Positions 41,158 to 50,897 of a stretch of 64,000 nt of DNA are shown here, in pieces. Each line of letters starts with the position of its first letter. Position 1 is the stretch's first letter. Below the pieces are notes generated by a model. That model did no database searches. It was not told the origin of the DNA and saw only the letters and a program-made list of their open reading frames with translations. The stretch covers positions 1,569,501-1,633,500 of the forward strand of contig NZ_JABMLK010000001.1 of the NCBI RefSeq assembly GCF_013394855.1, read 5' to 3'. The translations under genes were made by a program, and so were the position numbers. Source of the stretch: Limnobaculum xujianqingii (lineage in GTDB: Bacteria > Pseudomonadota > Gammaproteobacteria > Enterobacterales > Enterobacteriaceae).

Positions 41158-42624
41158 ATGTCCACCCGTTTTGGTAAATCCTTACTCGTCACCTTATTAG
41201 GTAGTACGCTGCTATGCAGCCCGGCCATTCCGGTTATCGCTGATACGACCAGCGACCTGCCGGATATTGGTACCACTGCCGGTGGTACTCTCAGCATTAA
41301 CCAGGAATTGCTGATGGGAGATTTTTACCTGCGGCAACTGCGTTCCGGTGCACCACTGATTTATGATCCATTACTAACTGATTACGTTAATAATTTGGGT
41401 CAAAAGCTGGTTGCCAAAGCCGATGCAGTAAGAACTCCTTTTCATTTTTATCTCATCCAGAATAATGAGATTAACGCCTTCGCCTTCTTTGGTGGCAATG
41501 TGGTACTGCACTCTTCACTGTTTCGCGAAACAGACGATGAGAGTCAGCTGGCTTCGGTAATGGCCCACGAAATTTCACACGTTACCCAACGTCATTTAGC
41601 TCGCGCCATGGAAGAGCAACAGCGCAACGCCCCACTGACCTGGGTAGGTGCTTTAGGCTCTATTTTACTGGCGATGGCCAACCCTCAAGCGGGTATGGCG
41701 GCATTAAGTACCACCATTGCCGGAACCCAACAGGGTATGATCAGTTTCACCCAGTCCAATGAGCAGGAAGCTGACCGTATTGGCATTCGCGTATTGCAGC
41801 GCGCAGGTTTTGACCCTATGGGCATGCCTGACTTTATGCAAAAACTGGCGGATAAATATCGTTATGCCAGCAAGCCACCAGAGATGTTACTGACTCACCC
41901 CCTACCGGATAGCCGGATGTCAGACACCCGTAGCCGAGCTCAACAACTGGGCCATAGAGTGGTTGCCTCTTCTCAGGATTATCTGTTCGCTAAACTGCGC
42001 GTGCTCGGAATGTACGGCGGAATGGATGGATTAAGTCAGTTTATGCTGGATGATTATAAGAAAGGTAATGCACGTGAACAAATGGCCGGAAAATATGGCC
42101 AGGCTATTCTCTACTATAAATCTAAACAGTACGATGCCGCCCGCAACATTATTCAGCCATTGTTAACACAACAGCCAAATAATGTTTGGTTCCTCGATCT
42201 GGCTACCGATATCGATCTGGAGCAAAATCGTGCTCCACAAGCCGTCAGTCGCTTAGAGCAAGCCATTAAGAGCCAGCCAAACAGCGCAGTGTTACAGCTC
42301 AATCTGGGCAATGCCTATATTGAAGCTCGTCAGACAGCTAAAGCAACTACGCTGCTTAATCGTTATACCTATAGCCACCCGGAAGATCCTAACGGTTGGG
42401 ATTTGCTGGCTAAAGCCGCCGCCGATCAGGGATTACGTGATGAAGAGTTGGCAGCCCGGGCTGAGAGTATGGCGCTGGTCGGCCGCCTCGATCAGGCGAT
42501 TGGCATGTTGACCACTGCCAGTTCTTCAGTTCAGGTTGGAAGCCTGAAACAGGCGCGTTATGATGCACGTATCGACCAGCTACGCCAGCTGCAGCAGCGT
42601 TTTAAACAGTTTGACCGATCTTAA
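41158..42624 (+). CDS. bepA: Periplasmic metalloprotease/chaperone BepA
   Basis: BepA promotes LptD assembly and degrades misfolded outer-membrane proteins. The 488 residues have a signal peptide (about 1-28), an M48 peptidase domain with the zinc motif [12 protein letters not shown] and the third-ligand segment [13 protein letters not shown], and C-terminal TPR repeats (about 310-480). The yfgD gene follows 25 bases downstream. Confidence 0.95.
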   Translation: MSTRFGKSLLVTLLGSTLLCSPAIPVIADTTSDLPDIGTTAGGTLSINQELLMGDFYLRQLRSGAPLIYDPLLTDYVNNLGQKLVAKADAVRTPFHFYLIQNNEINAFAFFGGNVVLHSSLFRETDDESQLASVMAHEISHVTQRHLARAMEEQQRNAPLTWVGALGSILLAMANPQAGMAALSTTIAGTQQGMISFTQSNEQEADRIGIRVLQRAGFDPMGMPDFMQKLADKYRYASKPPEMLLTHPLPDSRMSDTRSRAQQLGHRVVASSQDYLFAKLRVLGMYGGMDGLSQFMLDDYKKGNAREQMAGKYGQAILYYKSKQYDAARNIIQPLLTQQPNNVWFLDLATDIDLEQNRAPQAVSRLEQAIKSQPNSAVLQLNLGNAYIEARQTAKATTLLNRYTYSHPEDPNGWDLLAKAAADQGLRDEELAARAESMALVGRLDQAIGMLTTASSSVQVGSLKQARYDARIDQLRQLQQRFKQFDRS

Positions 42625-42649
42625 GAATGATCTCAGGAGAACAATAATA

Positions 42650-43000
42650 ATGACTAAAACCGTAACTATTTTTCATAACCCTCGTTGTAGCACCAGCAGA
42701 AAAACTCTGGAGCTACTGGAAGAAAGGGGAATTAAACCTGATGTTGTTTTGTATATGGATACACCACCTGACAGCAAACAGATCCATCACCTGTTAAAAC
42801 AGCTAAATTTCAGCTCTGCTCGTCAGCTTATCCGCACTAAAGAAGATTTGTATAAAGAGTTAAATCTGGCAGATGCCTCAGAGCAGGCACTGATTGATGC
42901 CATGACAGCTAACCCTAAACTGATTGAGCGACCAATTGTGGTAACAGGTGAGCAGGCTCGCTTAGGCCGACCACCAGAAAACGTATTGGAAATTATCTGA
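42650..43000 (+). CDS. yfgD: ArsC-family reductase YfgD
   Basis: A glutaredoxin-linked arsenate-reductase-like protein of 116 residues. It has the active-site segment IFHNPRCSTSRKTLELL with a single cysteine, and RPIVVTGEQARLGRPPE near the end. The ATG at 42650 has CAGGAGA in front; an in-frame upstream extension into bepA is not used. Whether it reduces arsenate is uncertain, since no arsenic-resistance genes are nearby. Confidence 0.92.
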   Translation: MTKTVTIFHNPRCSTSRKTLELLEERGIKPDVVLYMDTPPDSKQIHHLLKQLNFSSARQLIRTKEDLYKELNLADASEQALIDAMTANPKLIERPIVVTGEQARLGRPPENVLEII

Positions 43001-43030
43001 ATTTACGTCCACGTTGTTTAAGGATGAATA

Positions 43031-43480
43031 ATGAAAAAGTCACATCTACAATCATTATTTATGGGTGGCTTGCTCTCTGCCGGTCTGGTTATGTCCGGCA
43101 GCGCTTTCGCCGCTGAGTACATTCCCTCGCTGGAAAAAACCAGGCTATTTACTGAGATAACTCATGACTGCCGGGATGTTGTGCTAAAAGACTGGAAGCC
43201 AGCAACCCGGGACGTTTTAGCTAAATATGGTATTGATGTCACCGCCGCTAAACTATGCAATGGTGGTGATTACCCGGTGTTTTATGTCAGCCTCAAATAC
43301 GACCCTCAGGGACAAACCGCTGACTTTTATCAACCGTTCTATGAAGCAATGAAGAAAGCCAATAAAGATCGGCCCTACTCGATGATCTCGGATCTTGATG
43401 AGCTGATTATTAATGTGACCTATGGTCAGATGGGTGAAACCAAAACCGATTTTGAACGCTTTCAGCCCTGTACATTATAA
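43031..43480 (+). CDS. Putative periplasmic protein of unknown function
   Basis: I do not recognise this 149-residue protein. It begins with a signal peptide (KKSHLQSLFMGGLLSAGLV, cleavage after AFAA near residue 28). The mature part has three cysteines (HDCRD, KLCNGG, QPCTL), a predicted alpha/beta composition and a conserved-looking YPVFYVSLKYDP strand. It lies 30 bases after yfgD and is convergent with hda, a place where E. coli has no gene. Confidence 0.8.
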   Translation: MKKSHLQSLFMGGLLSAGLVMSGSAFAAEYIPSLEKTRLFTEITHDCRDVVLKDWKPATRDVLAKYGIDVTAAKLCNGGDYPVFYVSLKYDPQGQTADFYQPFYEAMKKANKDRPYSMISDLDELIINVTYGQMGETKTDFERFQPCTL

Positions 43481-43495
43481 AATAAAGTACCAAAC

Positions 43496-44197
43496 CTATA
43501 ACTCTAGTGCTTCTTTAACAAAAGGAATGGTCAATTTACGCTGGGCCGTGATGGATGCCGAATCTAAACGATCCAGCGTTTCAAACAGAGTTCGCATATC
43601 CCGCTCAAGTCTCTTAAGCAGAAAACGTCCCACATCCTCCGGTAGTTCAAACCCACGTAGTTTTGCCCGTAGAATCAACGCCTGAAGTTTGTCTTCATCT
43701 GACAGTGGATGTAATCGATAGATTTGCCCCCAATCCAGGCGTGAAGCCAAATCGGGCAATGACAGATTTAGCTGACGGGGAGGAACATCACCGCTAATCA
43801 GCAGTCGGGTAAATCCGGTTTCAAGAATACGGTTATACAGGTTGAAGATTGCCATCTCCCACTCACTGTCACCGGCAATACACTCAATATTATCAATACA
43901 GACCAACGCCAACTGTTCCATACCGTCCAGTACTTCGGGCACAAAATAGGTGCGCTTATCCAGCGGCACATAACCGACGGCCATTCCCTTCTGAGAGAGC
44001 GCTGAACAGGCAGCGTTGAGCAGATGGCTCTTTCCACTGGCATCGCCAGACCAGAAATAAATATAAGTACTGTGTTCCTGTTCCAGTGCGGAATGAATAG
44101 CAGAAAGCAGCGACGCATTTTCGCCGGGATAAAAGCTGGCAAACCGCTCATCATCAGAAAGATAGAGAGGAAAAGATAGCTGCGTCGATGTATTCAG
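43496..44197 (-). CDS. hda: DnaA regulatory inactivator Hda
   Basis: Hda binds the DNA-loaded sliding clamp and stimulates ATP hydrolysis by DnaA, preventing re-initiation. The protein of about 233 residues has a clamp-binding motif QLSFPL near the N-terminus, Walker [23 protein letters not shown] and [16 protein letters not shown] AAA+ segments (here [12 protein letters not shown]). No ATG is available. I chose CTG at 44197 because GAGG lies five bases in front; the in-frame GTG at 44203 lies inside that ribosome binding site. E. coli hda is also reported to start at CTG. Confidence 0.9.
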   Translation of the reverse strand: MNTSTQLSFPLYLSDDERFASFYPGENASLLSAIHSALEQEHSTYIYFWSGDASGKSHLLNAACSALSQKGMAVGYVPLDKRTYFVPEVLDGMEQLALVCIDNIECIAGDSEWEMAIFNLYNRILETGFTRLLISGDVPPRQLNLSLPDLASRLDWGQIYRLHPLSDEDKLQALILRAKLRGFELPEDVGRFLLKRLERDMRTLFETLDRLDSASITAQRKLTIPFVKEALEL

Positions 44198-44290
44198 AAA
44201 CACCTCAAACTAAAAAAACCGAAAACCGGATTAGTTTAGCATACCGAAGAGAGAGGGAGAACCGGCAACACAAGGTTGCCGGCGGCCAAA

Positions 44291-45565
44291 TTAATGGGCT
44301 GATTTCTCTGACTCAGGATGAACCGGTGCTTTAGGCAGGATCAGGTTTAACAGAATGGCAATCACACCACACAGACTGATACCCTGCAGTGAATATTGAC
44401 CAAAGTTAAACACCATACCACCAATACCAAACACCAGAACGATAGAGACAATACACAGGTTGCGCGCAACCGACAGGTCAACGCGGTTTTTCACCAGAAT
44501 ATTGATACCTACTGCGGCGATTGAGCCAAATAGCAGAACCATAATACCGCCCATTACTACTGATGGAATGGTATTCAGGAAAGCACCAATCTTACCAATA
44601 AATGACATGAATACCGCCCAACAGGCAGCAAAAGTCATGACCAGTGGGTTAAAGTTACGGGTCAATGTTACCGCACCGATAACTTCTGCATAGGTAATAC
44701 AAGGAGGGCCACCAAAACAGGCCGCTGCGGAAGTCGCCAGACCGTCACCCGCCAGAGTACGATGCAGGCCAGGATCTTTGGCGTAGTCTTTTCCGGAAAC
44801 CGAACTGATCGCCATAATATCGCCGACGTGTTCAATAGTTGGCGCGATAACTACCGGCAACATAAACAGAATCGCCTGCCAGTGAAATTCTGGTGCAGTA
44901 AAGTTAGGGATAGCAAACCAAGGCGCATCCAGCACTGGCTGGAAGTTAACAATTCCCATCATCAATGCAGCAACATAACCAACCACAATGCCGGATAAAA
45001 TTGGGATTAAACGAAAAATGCCTTTAGCCCAAACCGCTACCAGTAACGTGGTCAACAGAGACAGCATAGAAATGAACAGTGCGGTGCGGTAATCGTCCAG
45101 AATGACTGAACCACCATCCCCACTTTTGCCTAATGCCATGTTTACCGCCGCAGGTGCCAGCGTCAGACCGATGATCGCAATCATTGGGCCAGTAACAACC
45201 GGTGGCAGCAGTCGTTCAATAATATTCGAACCACGCAGTTTAATCAGGCCACCAAAAATCATGTACATCACACCAGCAGCAAACAATCCACCCATGGTGG
45301 CCGGGATCCCCCAGGTTTGAACGCCGTAACTGATAGGAACAATAAAGGCGAAAGATGAGGCTAAAAATACCGGCACCTTACCTTTAGTACAGAGTTGAAA
45401 CAGCAAGGTACCGAAGCCTGCGGTGAACAGTGCTACGTTGGTATCTAACCCTGTGATCAGCGGTACCAGTACTAACGCACCAAATGCCACAAACAGCATT
45501 TGTGCTCCCACCAGAACGTTCTGCCAGGCAGGTGGCTGTGCGCCGGTCATTGACGGCTGTTGCAT
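44291..45565 (-). CDS. uraA: Uracil permease UraA
   Basis: UraA is a proton-uracil symporter of the NCS2 family. The 424 residues have about 14 membrane segments and the family motif GDGLATSAAACFGGPPCITYAEV (given here only as landmark). The conserved substrate-site glutamates HVGD and TYAEV are seen. In E. coli it directly follows upp in one operon; here structured repeat D and an exonuclease-family gene stand between them. Confidence 0.95.
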   Translation of the reverse strand: MQQPSMTGAQPPAWQNVLVGAQMLFVAFGALVLVPLITGLDTNVALFTAGFGTLLFQLCTKGKVPVFLASSFAFIVPISYGVQTWGIPATMGGLFAAGVMYMIFGGLIKLRGSNIIERLLPPVVTGPMIAIIGLTLAPAAVNMALGKSGDGGSVILDDYRTALFISMLSLLTTLLVAVWAKGIFRLIPILSGIVVGYVAALMMGIVNFQPVLDAPWFAIPNFTAPEFHWQAILFMLPVVIAPTIEHVGDIMAISSVSGKDYAKDPGLHRTLAGDGLATSAAACFGGPPCITYAEVIGAVTLTRNFNPLVMTFAACWAVFMSFIGKIGAFLNTIPSVVMGGIMVLLFGSIAAVGINILVKNRVDLSVARNLCIVSIVLVFGIGGMVFNFGQYSLQGISLCGVIAILLNLILPKAPVHPESEKSAH

Positions 45566-45678
45566 AAAATAAACCTCTAGTTTGAAATGATGTTGTTATC
45601 CGGCACGGCTATACGTCAGTATCCGCGGCGGTCGTCTTGCCTGTAACTAATTTCTTATGACTTATATTTACTACCGCA

Positions 45679-45959
45679 GGCTGATTTTTTAGCCTGATAC
45701 TGCTGAAAAACCTGATAAATTGACAGTTGTGTATATTCCGACCGTAAAAACGATGTGCTGATATCGGCACTGGTAACGGTCGGTAAACCATTTGTACTTA
45801 GCTGCGGAGCGCGTCGGGCCTAGATTCCCTAGGGGCGCTTCGTTGGCTTACGCCAAGTCGACCCCAACGGAAATCTCTCCCTCCGATTGGCTATGTTAAA
45901 ACACAAAGCTGAACCAATCAGACTTTGTCACCAATCTGGGGCTGATTTTTAGCCTTATA
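45679..45959. repeat. Direct-repeat-bounded unit around structured repeat copy D
   Basis: Direct repeats at 45679-45699 and 45940-45959 differ by one T in the run of T and one base. Each forms the hairpin GGCT-n-AGCC. Spacing is 261 bp, giving an inner unit of 240 bp. A short tandem AACACCCGGT repeat follows to the right. The gap 45566-46055 holds nothing else apart from the uraA promoter region and a hairpin at 46019. Confidence 0.6.
45734..45888 (+). repeat. Structured intergenic repeat, copy D
   Basis: Forward copy between uraA and the exonuclease-family gene. Stem 1 is CCGACCGT/ACGGTCGG, the CCTAG-ATTCC-CTAGG stem is perfect, and the hairpin TTGGC-TTAC-GCCAA is at 45843-45856. Left flank similarity to copy A (GCTGARAAACCTGATAAAT) and right flank similarity to copy B extend the homologous unit to about 240 bp. 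Confidence 0.87.
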
Positions 45960-46018
45960 ACACCCGGTAACACCCGGATGTTCCGTAAAACCACCATACT
46001 ATTAGCCAACTTGCATCC

Positions 46019-46051
46019 ATAAATATGGGCGATCGTGTCGCCCATATTTAT
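46019..46051 (-). terminator. Hairpin after the exonuclease-family gene
   Basis: Perfect 14-bp arms (46019-46032 and 46038-46051) around a 5-nt loop, directly after the stop at 46056. The T run is weak, so termination efficiency is uncertain. Confidence 0.65.
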
Positions 46052-46055
46052 CTGT

Positions 46056-46955
46056 TTATTGCTCAGTCATCCTGAGTTCCGCCACGATGGGGAGATGGTC
46101 ACTGACCGATGGCCAGTTAATGCCAGCCCACTCACCAGTCGCATTTGGAATAGTAAGATTATCCAGATGCCAGCGTTGCGCATTACCGGTAAAGATATAG
46201 TCTACCTTGATTTCGGCATTTTCAGCAGGCCAACTGCGGCCATCTTTGTCACCCGGTTGAATATCATTCCAGTAACGGTTTAATTCTTGCCAGGTTACAC
46301 TTTGTGGCACATCGTTCATATCGCCGAATAACAGCTTGATACCGCGGATTTCGATGGTGCGATCGTTTAACTCTCTTACCTGATCCAAACGCATGGCCGG
46401 ATCTTCTTTAGTATCCAGGTGAGCATTCACGACGGTAACAGGTACTGCAAAATTAGGTACTTCTACCTTAGCAACAAACGCAATGCGTTGTTCCCGCTGA
46501 CCAGATGGTAGTGGATAGATAACCTGATCTTTGATTGGATATTTAGACAGATAAGCCAGACCATATTCGCCGCCATCATAGTCAATAGCCCGACCAAACA
46601 CTCCGTGCATACCAGTCAGCTTCATCAACTCAGCCAGTTGATCTACTTTACCGCTGCGCGCGGTAAGTTTGTCCACTTCCTGCAGGGCAACAATATCAAC
46701 ATTCATGGCTTTAATGGCTTTGGCAATCGCCGTCATATCACTGACTTTACCAGCAGCCATATTAAAAGAAGCCACCTTCAGTACCGGTGCTTCTTTTAAG
46801 GAAAATGTCTTGTTAGTGATGCCACCCAGCGCACTGGCTACTTCGCGGCTATTAGCATTGCTGTTGGCATGATTAACAGGGGCTTCACTACTCCAGACAG
46901 GAGAGGCGAAAGACAGGGAGAATATTGCAGCTAAAAAATAATTGTAACGTGGCAT
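46056..46955 (-). CDS. Exported exonuclease/endonuclease/phosphatase family protein
   Basis: A secreted hydrolase of about 299 residues in the EEP (DNase I-like) superfamily. A signal peptide ends near SPVWSSE. Catalytic motifs are all present: SFNMAAG, ALQEVD, VNAHLDT, FGDMNDVP, and C-terminal SDHLPIVAEL. Substrate could be DNA, phosphoinositide or another phosphodiester. I place the start at the ATG at 46955, with AAGGTG upstream, not the GTG at 46964. It separates upp from uraA. Confidence 0.85.
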   Translation of the reverse strand: MPRYNYFLAAIFSLSFASPVWSSEAPVNHANSNANSREVASALGGITNKTFSLKEAPVLKVASFNMAAGKVSDMTAIAKAIKAMNVDIVALQEVDKLTARSGKVDQLAELMKLTGMHGVFGRAIDYDGGEYGLAYLSKYPIKDQVIYPLPSGQREQRIAFVAKVEVPNFAVPVTVVNAHLDTKEDPAMRLDQVRELNDRTIEIRGIKLLFGDMNDVPQSVTWQELNRYWNDIQPGDKDGRSWPAENAEIKVDYIFTGNAQRWHLDNLTIPNATGEWAGINWPSVSDHLPIVAELRMTEQ

Positions 46956-47091
46956 ACGACACACCTTATTTTTATTAAAACCAAACGGGTACCGACTACT
47001 GATGCTCCACCATAATTATCAGAGGTAGAGTGGGTAGCGCAATCAACACCGGCCCCGGTAGCAACATCCTTGTTGTGTATCAGTTTACTGA

Positions 47092-47718
47092 TTACTTCGT
47101 ACCAAAGATCTTATCGCCCGCGTCACCCAGACCTGGAATGATATAACCTTTTTCGTTTAAGCCCTGATCGATAGAAGCGGTATACAGCTCAACGTCCGGG
47201 TGCGCTTTTTCTAATGCTTCAACGCCTTCAGGAGCAGCAACCAGCACCAGCACTTTAATTGACTGACAGCCAGCTTTTTTCAGTAAGTCGATGGTTGCAA
47301 TCATCGAGCCGCCTGTTGCCAGCATTGGGTCAACCACCAGCGCCATACGCTCTTCAATATTGGAAACCAGCTTTTGGAAATAAGGTACCGGTTGCAGGGT
47401 CTCTTCATCACGATATACACCAACTACGCTGATACGCGCACTTGGAACGTGCTCCAATACCCCTTCCATCATGCCTAAACCTGCACGAAGAATCGGTACT
47501 ACGGTGATTTTTTTACCTTTGATTTGTTCGATTTCTACCGGGCCATTCCAGCCATTGATGGTCACTTTTTCAGTTTCTAAATCGGCGGTTGCTTCGTAAG
47601 TCAGTAAACTACCAACCTCTGAGGCTAATTCACGAAAACGTTTAGTGCTGATATCTTCTTCACGCATCAGGCCTAACTTATGTTTAACCAGTGGGTGCTT
47701 AACTACAACGATCTTCAT
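47092..47718 (-). CDS. upp: Uracil phosphoribosyltransferase
   Basis: Upp salvages uracil to UMP with PRPP. The 208 residues match E. coli. The PRPP-binding loop [15 protein letters not shown] and the C-terminal uracil-binding [13 protein letters not shown] are visible. It is normally coupled to uraA, but here about 1.5 kb separates the two. It is divergent from the M28 peptidase gene. Confidence 0.97.
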   Translation of the reverse strand: MKIVVVKHPLVKHKLGLMREEDISTKRFRELASEVGSLLTYEATADLETEKVTINGWNGPVEIEQIKGKKITVVPILRAGLGMMEGVLEHVPSARISVVGVYRDEETLQPVPYFQKLVSNIEERMALVVDPMLATGGSMIATIDLLKKAGCQSIKVLVLVAAPEGVEALEKAHPDVELYTASIDQGLNEKGYIIPGLGDAGDKIFGTK

Positions 47719-47938
47719 TTATTCCTCTCCCATATCGCGGATGGTGCACTGTCGCTCTCAAAAAAATCGGCAAATTATACCTGATAATGCGTGAGCCGTA
47801 ACAAAGAAATGCATGATTCAGATCATGATAGGCTATAGATTGTGCTAATACTGTTAACAGAGCGCTGTTTTTTCCAATTAATCATTGGCGGTGATAAAAA
47901 ACCTCACGTCAGGCATCAGGGAGTTCAAAATCAGGGAT

Positions 47939-48925
47939 ATGAAGGCATATTTTAATATCAACAAGAAATGGTTGCAGGTTGCAATAACTTGTTTAATGAC
48001 GGTTAGCCTGACCTCTTGTTCGCTGTTTACTCAATCTTCTGTGGAAGCCAAATATACAACACCTCCAGATGTTTCTACTGAACGGCTAACCCAACACGTC
48101 AAACAATTATCCGAGGCCTATTACCCCAGAGATTACACCCATCCGGAAAATCTTAATGCCAGCGCTGATTATATTATGCAGCAGCTTGAGCCTTATACCG
48201 ACAGGCTTTCAGAGCAGAAATTTACCGTAAGAGATAAGCCTTATCGCAATATTATTGCCCGTTTTGGACCAACAGAAGGAGAGCTGATTGTGGTCGGTGC
48301 TCACTATGACTCCTACTATAAAACTCGCGGTGCAGATGATAACGCCAGCGGGGTCGCCGGTTTACTGGAGCTAGCCCGGCTGCTAAAACAGCATCCTCCT
48401 TCATCCCCGGTTGAGCTGGTAGCTTACAGTCTGGAAGAACCGCCCTTTTTCAGTACCGATGAAATGGGAAGTTCTTTCCACGCACGGCAGTTAGTAGAAA
48501 CTGAGCGGCAGGTAAAACTGATGATGTCACTGGAAATGATCGGCTATTTTAGCGATGAACCCGACTCACAAGATTTCCCTTTAAGTATGATGAAATCACT
48601 CTACAGCGATAAAGGGCATTTCATCACTGTGATTAGTAACATGGGCAATCGGGACATCACCGCACAAGTAAAAAGCCTGATGATGGGAGCCAGTGATTTG
48701 CCGGTTTATTCACTCAATGCTCCATCATTTATTCCCGGAATCGATTATTCTGACCATCTGCACTACTGGAAACAGGACTACCCTGCGGTAATGATTACCG
48801 ATACGGCATTTTATCGTAATCATCACTATCACGAATCTAACGGAGATACGTGGGACCAACTGGATTATCAGCGTATGGCGAAAGTGGTACAGGGCGTTTA
48901 TGCCACGGTTCAGAATCTGGATTAG
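47939..48925 (+). CDS. M28 family metallopeptidase lipoprotein
   Basis: A zinc aminopeptidase-type protein of about 328 residues. From the ATG at 47939 it has a lipoprotein signal with lipobox LTSC (Cys27). Metal-binding motifs are GAHYDSYY and RGADDNASGVAGLLELARLL, then YSLEEPPFF with the catalytic glutamate, and SDHLHYWKQ near the C-terminus. In-frame TTG and GTG starts exist upstream (47885, 47891), so the start is less certain. Substrate is unknown. It lies between upp and purM on the plus strand. Confidence 0.85.
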   Translation: MKAYFNINKKWLQVAITCLMTVSLTSCSLFTQSSVEAKYTTPPDVSTERLTQHVKQLSEAYYPRDYTHPENLNASADYIMQQLEPYTDRLSEQKFTVRDKPYRNIIARFGPTEGELIVVGAHYDSYYKTRGADDNASGVAGLLELARLLKQHPPSSPVELVAYSLEEPPFFSTDEMGSSFHARQLVETERQVKLMMSLEMIGYFSDEPDSQDFPLSMMKSLYSDKGHFITVISNMGNRDITAQVKSLMMGASDLPVYSLNAPSFIPGIDYSDHLHYWKQDYPAVMITDTAFYRNHHYHESNGDTWDQLDYQRMAKVVQGVYATVQNLD

Positions 48926-48980
48926 TATCAGGTGAGTGGTTAATAAGCCTGTGAGTTTGTGCATCAGAAATAAAAACCAT

Positions 48981-48996
48981 AGGCAAACGTTTGCTA
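48981..48996 (+). promoter_or_regulatory. PurR operator of purMN
   Basis: The perfect 12-bp palindrome GCAAACGTTTGC (48983-48994) matches the core of the PurR box. It overlaps the expected promoter, with a -10-like TAGAAT just downstream, 60-75 bases before purM. Repression by PurR with hypoxanthine or guanine is expected from E. coli. Confidence 0.85.
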
Positions 48997-49056
48997 TAAC
49001 TGATAGAATTACGCCGTTTCTGTTAAATATCACCTATCTCCATGGGGAACCCCGCA

Positions 49057-50094
49057 GTGACCGATAAAACTTCTCTAAGCTACAAAGACGCTGGTGTTGA
49101 CATTGATGCTGGTAACGCTTTAGTCGATAGAATCAAAGGTGTAGTAAAACAAACCCGTCGTCCTGAAGTTATGGGTGGACTCGGAGGGTTTGGAGCACTT
49201 TGCGCACTGCCGCAAAAATACCGTGAACCGATTCTGGTATCAGGCACCGATGGTGTAGGCACCAAACTTCGCTTAGCCATGGACTTAAAACGCCACGATA
49301 CCATTGGTATTGATTTGGTTGCCATGTGCGTTAACGATCTGATTGTTCAGGGTGCAGAGCCACTGTTTTTCCTCGACTATTACGCTACCGGAAAGCTGGA
49401 TGTAGATACCGCTGCCCGTGTAGTTACCGGCATTGGTGAAGGCTGTAAGCAGTCCGGCTGTGCGCTGGTTGGTGGAGAAACGGCTGAAATGCCCGGCATG
49501 TACCACGGTGAAGATTATGACGTGGCCGGTTTCTGCGTTGGAGTAGTAGAGAAATCCGAAATCATTGACGGTAGCAAAGTCTCTGCAGGTGACACGCTGA
49601 TCGCTCTGGCTTCCAGCGGCCCGCACTCTAATGGCTACTCGCTGGTACGTAAAATTCTTGAAGTCAGCAAAACCGATCCACAAGCCACTATGCTGGCCGG
49701 TAAATCACTGGCAGATCATCTGCTGGCACCAACCAAAATTTATGTGAAATCTATTCTGCAAATGCTGGAGCAGATTGACGTTCACGCTATCGCCCATATC
49801 ACTGGCGGCGGCTTCTGGGAAAATATTCCCCGCGTATTGCCACAGGGTACTCAGGCAGCGATCGACGAATCAAGTTGGCAGTGGCCGGAAGTGTTTAACT
49901 GGTTACAGCAAGCAGGTAACGTTAGCCGTCATGAAATGTACCGAACCTTTAACTGTGGCGTCGGTATGGTAATTGCCCTGCCGGAAGCTCAGGCGAATGC
50001 AGCCATCGCACAATTACAATCCACCGGTGAAATTGCCTGGAAAATTGGCACCATCAAAGCTTCTACTTCTGACGAGCAGGTGGTTATCGGCTAA
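49057..50094 (+). CDS. purM: Phosphoribosylformylglycinamidine cyclo-ligase
   Basis: AIR synthetase closes the imidazole ring in purine synthesis. The 345 residues start at a GTG at 49057 ([18 protein letters not shown]), as in E. coli, with GGGGA eight bases upstream; the ATG at 49042 is an alternative. ATP-binding [13 protein letters not shown] and [11 protein letters not shown] are conserved. purN overlaps its stop by one base. Confidence 0.96.
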   Translation: MTDKTSLSYKDAGVDIDAGNALVDRIKGVVKQTRRPEVMGGLGGFGALCALPQKYREPILVSGTDGVGTKLRLAMDLKRHDTIGIDLVAMCVNDLIVQGAEPLFFLDYYATGKLDVDTAARVVTGIGEGCKQSGCALVGGETAEMPGMYHGEDYDVAGFCVGVVEKSEIIDGSKVSAGDTLIALASSGPHSNGYSLVRKILEVSKTDPQATMLAGKSLADHLLAPTKIYVKSILQMLEQIDVHAIAHITGGGFWENIPRVLPQGTQAAIDESSWQWPEVFNWLQQAGNVSRHEMYRTFNCGVGMVIALPEAQANAAIAQLQSTGEIAWKIGTIKASTSDEQVVIG

Positions 50095-50735
50095 TGAAAA
50101 GTATTGTTGTACTCATTTCTGGCAGCGGCTCCAATCTTCAGGCCATCATTGATGCCTGTGATAGTGAGCAAATCGACGGAACTATCAGTGCGGTATTCAG
50201 CAACGTTCCCGAAGCTTATGGATTGGTACGGGCACAACAGTCTGGCATTGCTACGGAAGTCGTTGAGCCCAAGTATTTTAGCAGCCGCACCGATTATGAT
50301 CTGGCACTGGCAGATACCATCGACCGCTATAAGCCCGATCTGATTGTTTTAGCTGGCTATATGCGTATTCTGAGCCCGGTATTTGTTAACCGATATGCGG
50401 GTAAGCTGCTAAATATTCACCCTTCTCTGCTACCTAAATATCCGGGCCTGCACACTCACAGTCAGGCGCTGAGTAACGGCGATAAACAACACGGCGCAAC
50501 CATTCATTTTGTTACTGAAGAGCTGGATGGTGGTCCGATTATTCTGCAAGCAGCAGTACCGGTATTGGCACAGGATAGCGAAGCTGAGTTGATTAAACGG
50601 GTGCAGGTTGAAGAACATCGTATCTATCCGCTGGTTGTTAGCTGGTTTATGGATGGTCGGCTGGCTATGCGTGATGGCAAAGCCTGGATGGATAATCAAC
50701 CTTTACCACCTCAGGGTTACGCCGAAGTCGGATAA
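50094..50735 (+). CDS. purN: Phosphoribosylglycinamide formyltransferase 1
   Basis: PurN transfers the formyl group from 10-formyl-tetrahydrofolate to GAR. The 213 residues have the nucleotide-binding start VLISGSGSNLQAIIDAC and the catalytic INIHPSLLPKYPGLHTH (here LNIHPSLL) with later TEELDGGPII. It is translationally coupled to purM. Confidence 0.96.
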   Translation: MKSIVVLISGSGSNLQAIIDACDSEQIDGTISAVFSNVPEAYGLVRAQQSGIATEVVEPKYFSSRTDYDLALADTIDRYKPDLIVLAGYMRILSPVFVNRYAGKLLNIHPSLLPKYPGLHTHSQALSNGDKQHGATIHFVTEELDGGPIILQAAVPVLAQDSEAELIKRVQVEEHRIYPLVVSWFMDGRLAMRDGKAWMDNQPLPPQGYAEVG

Positions 50736-50742
50736 ATGGCAC

Positions 50743-50779
50743 TATGGCTACGATATCAGTTAGCGATGTCGTAGCCATA
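50743..50779 (+). terminator. Hairpin after purN
   Basis: Perfect 11-bp arms TATGGCTACGA and TCGTAGCCATA enclose a 15-nt region. No T run follows, so it may act as a weak terminator or a 3' end stabiliser. Confidence 0.6.
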
Positions 50780-50897
50780 TCCCCTAGCATTAGCCTGAAA
50801 TAGTACTTGCCCGCAACACATTAACCTGACTAAGCTAGTAAGCCTGTAGTCATGCTACAGTCAAATATTTCTAAACAAATAGCTATCAGGAGTTCCC

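Noticed and set aside
40953..41297. 114-codon minus-strand frame upstream of bepA
   Set aside because: Half of it is antisense to the bepA signal peptide region and no domain or binding site supports it.
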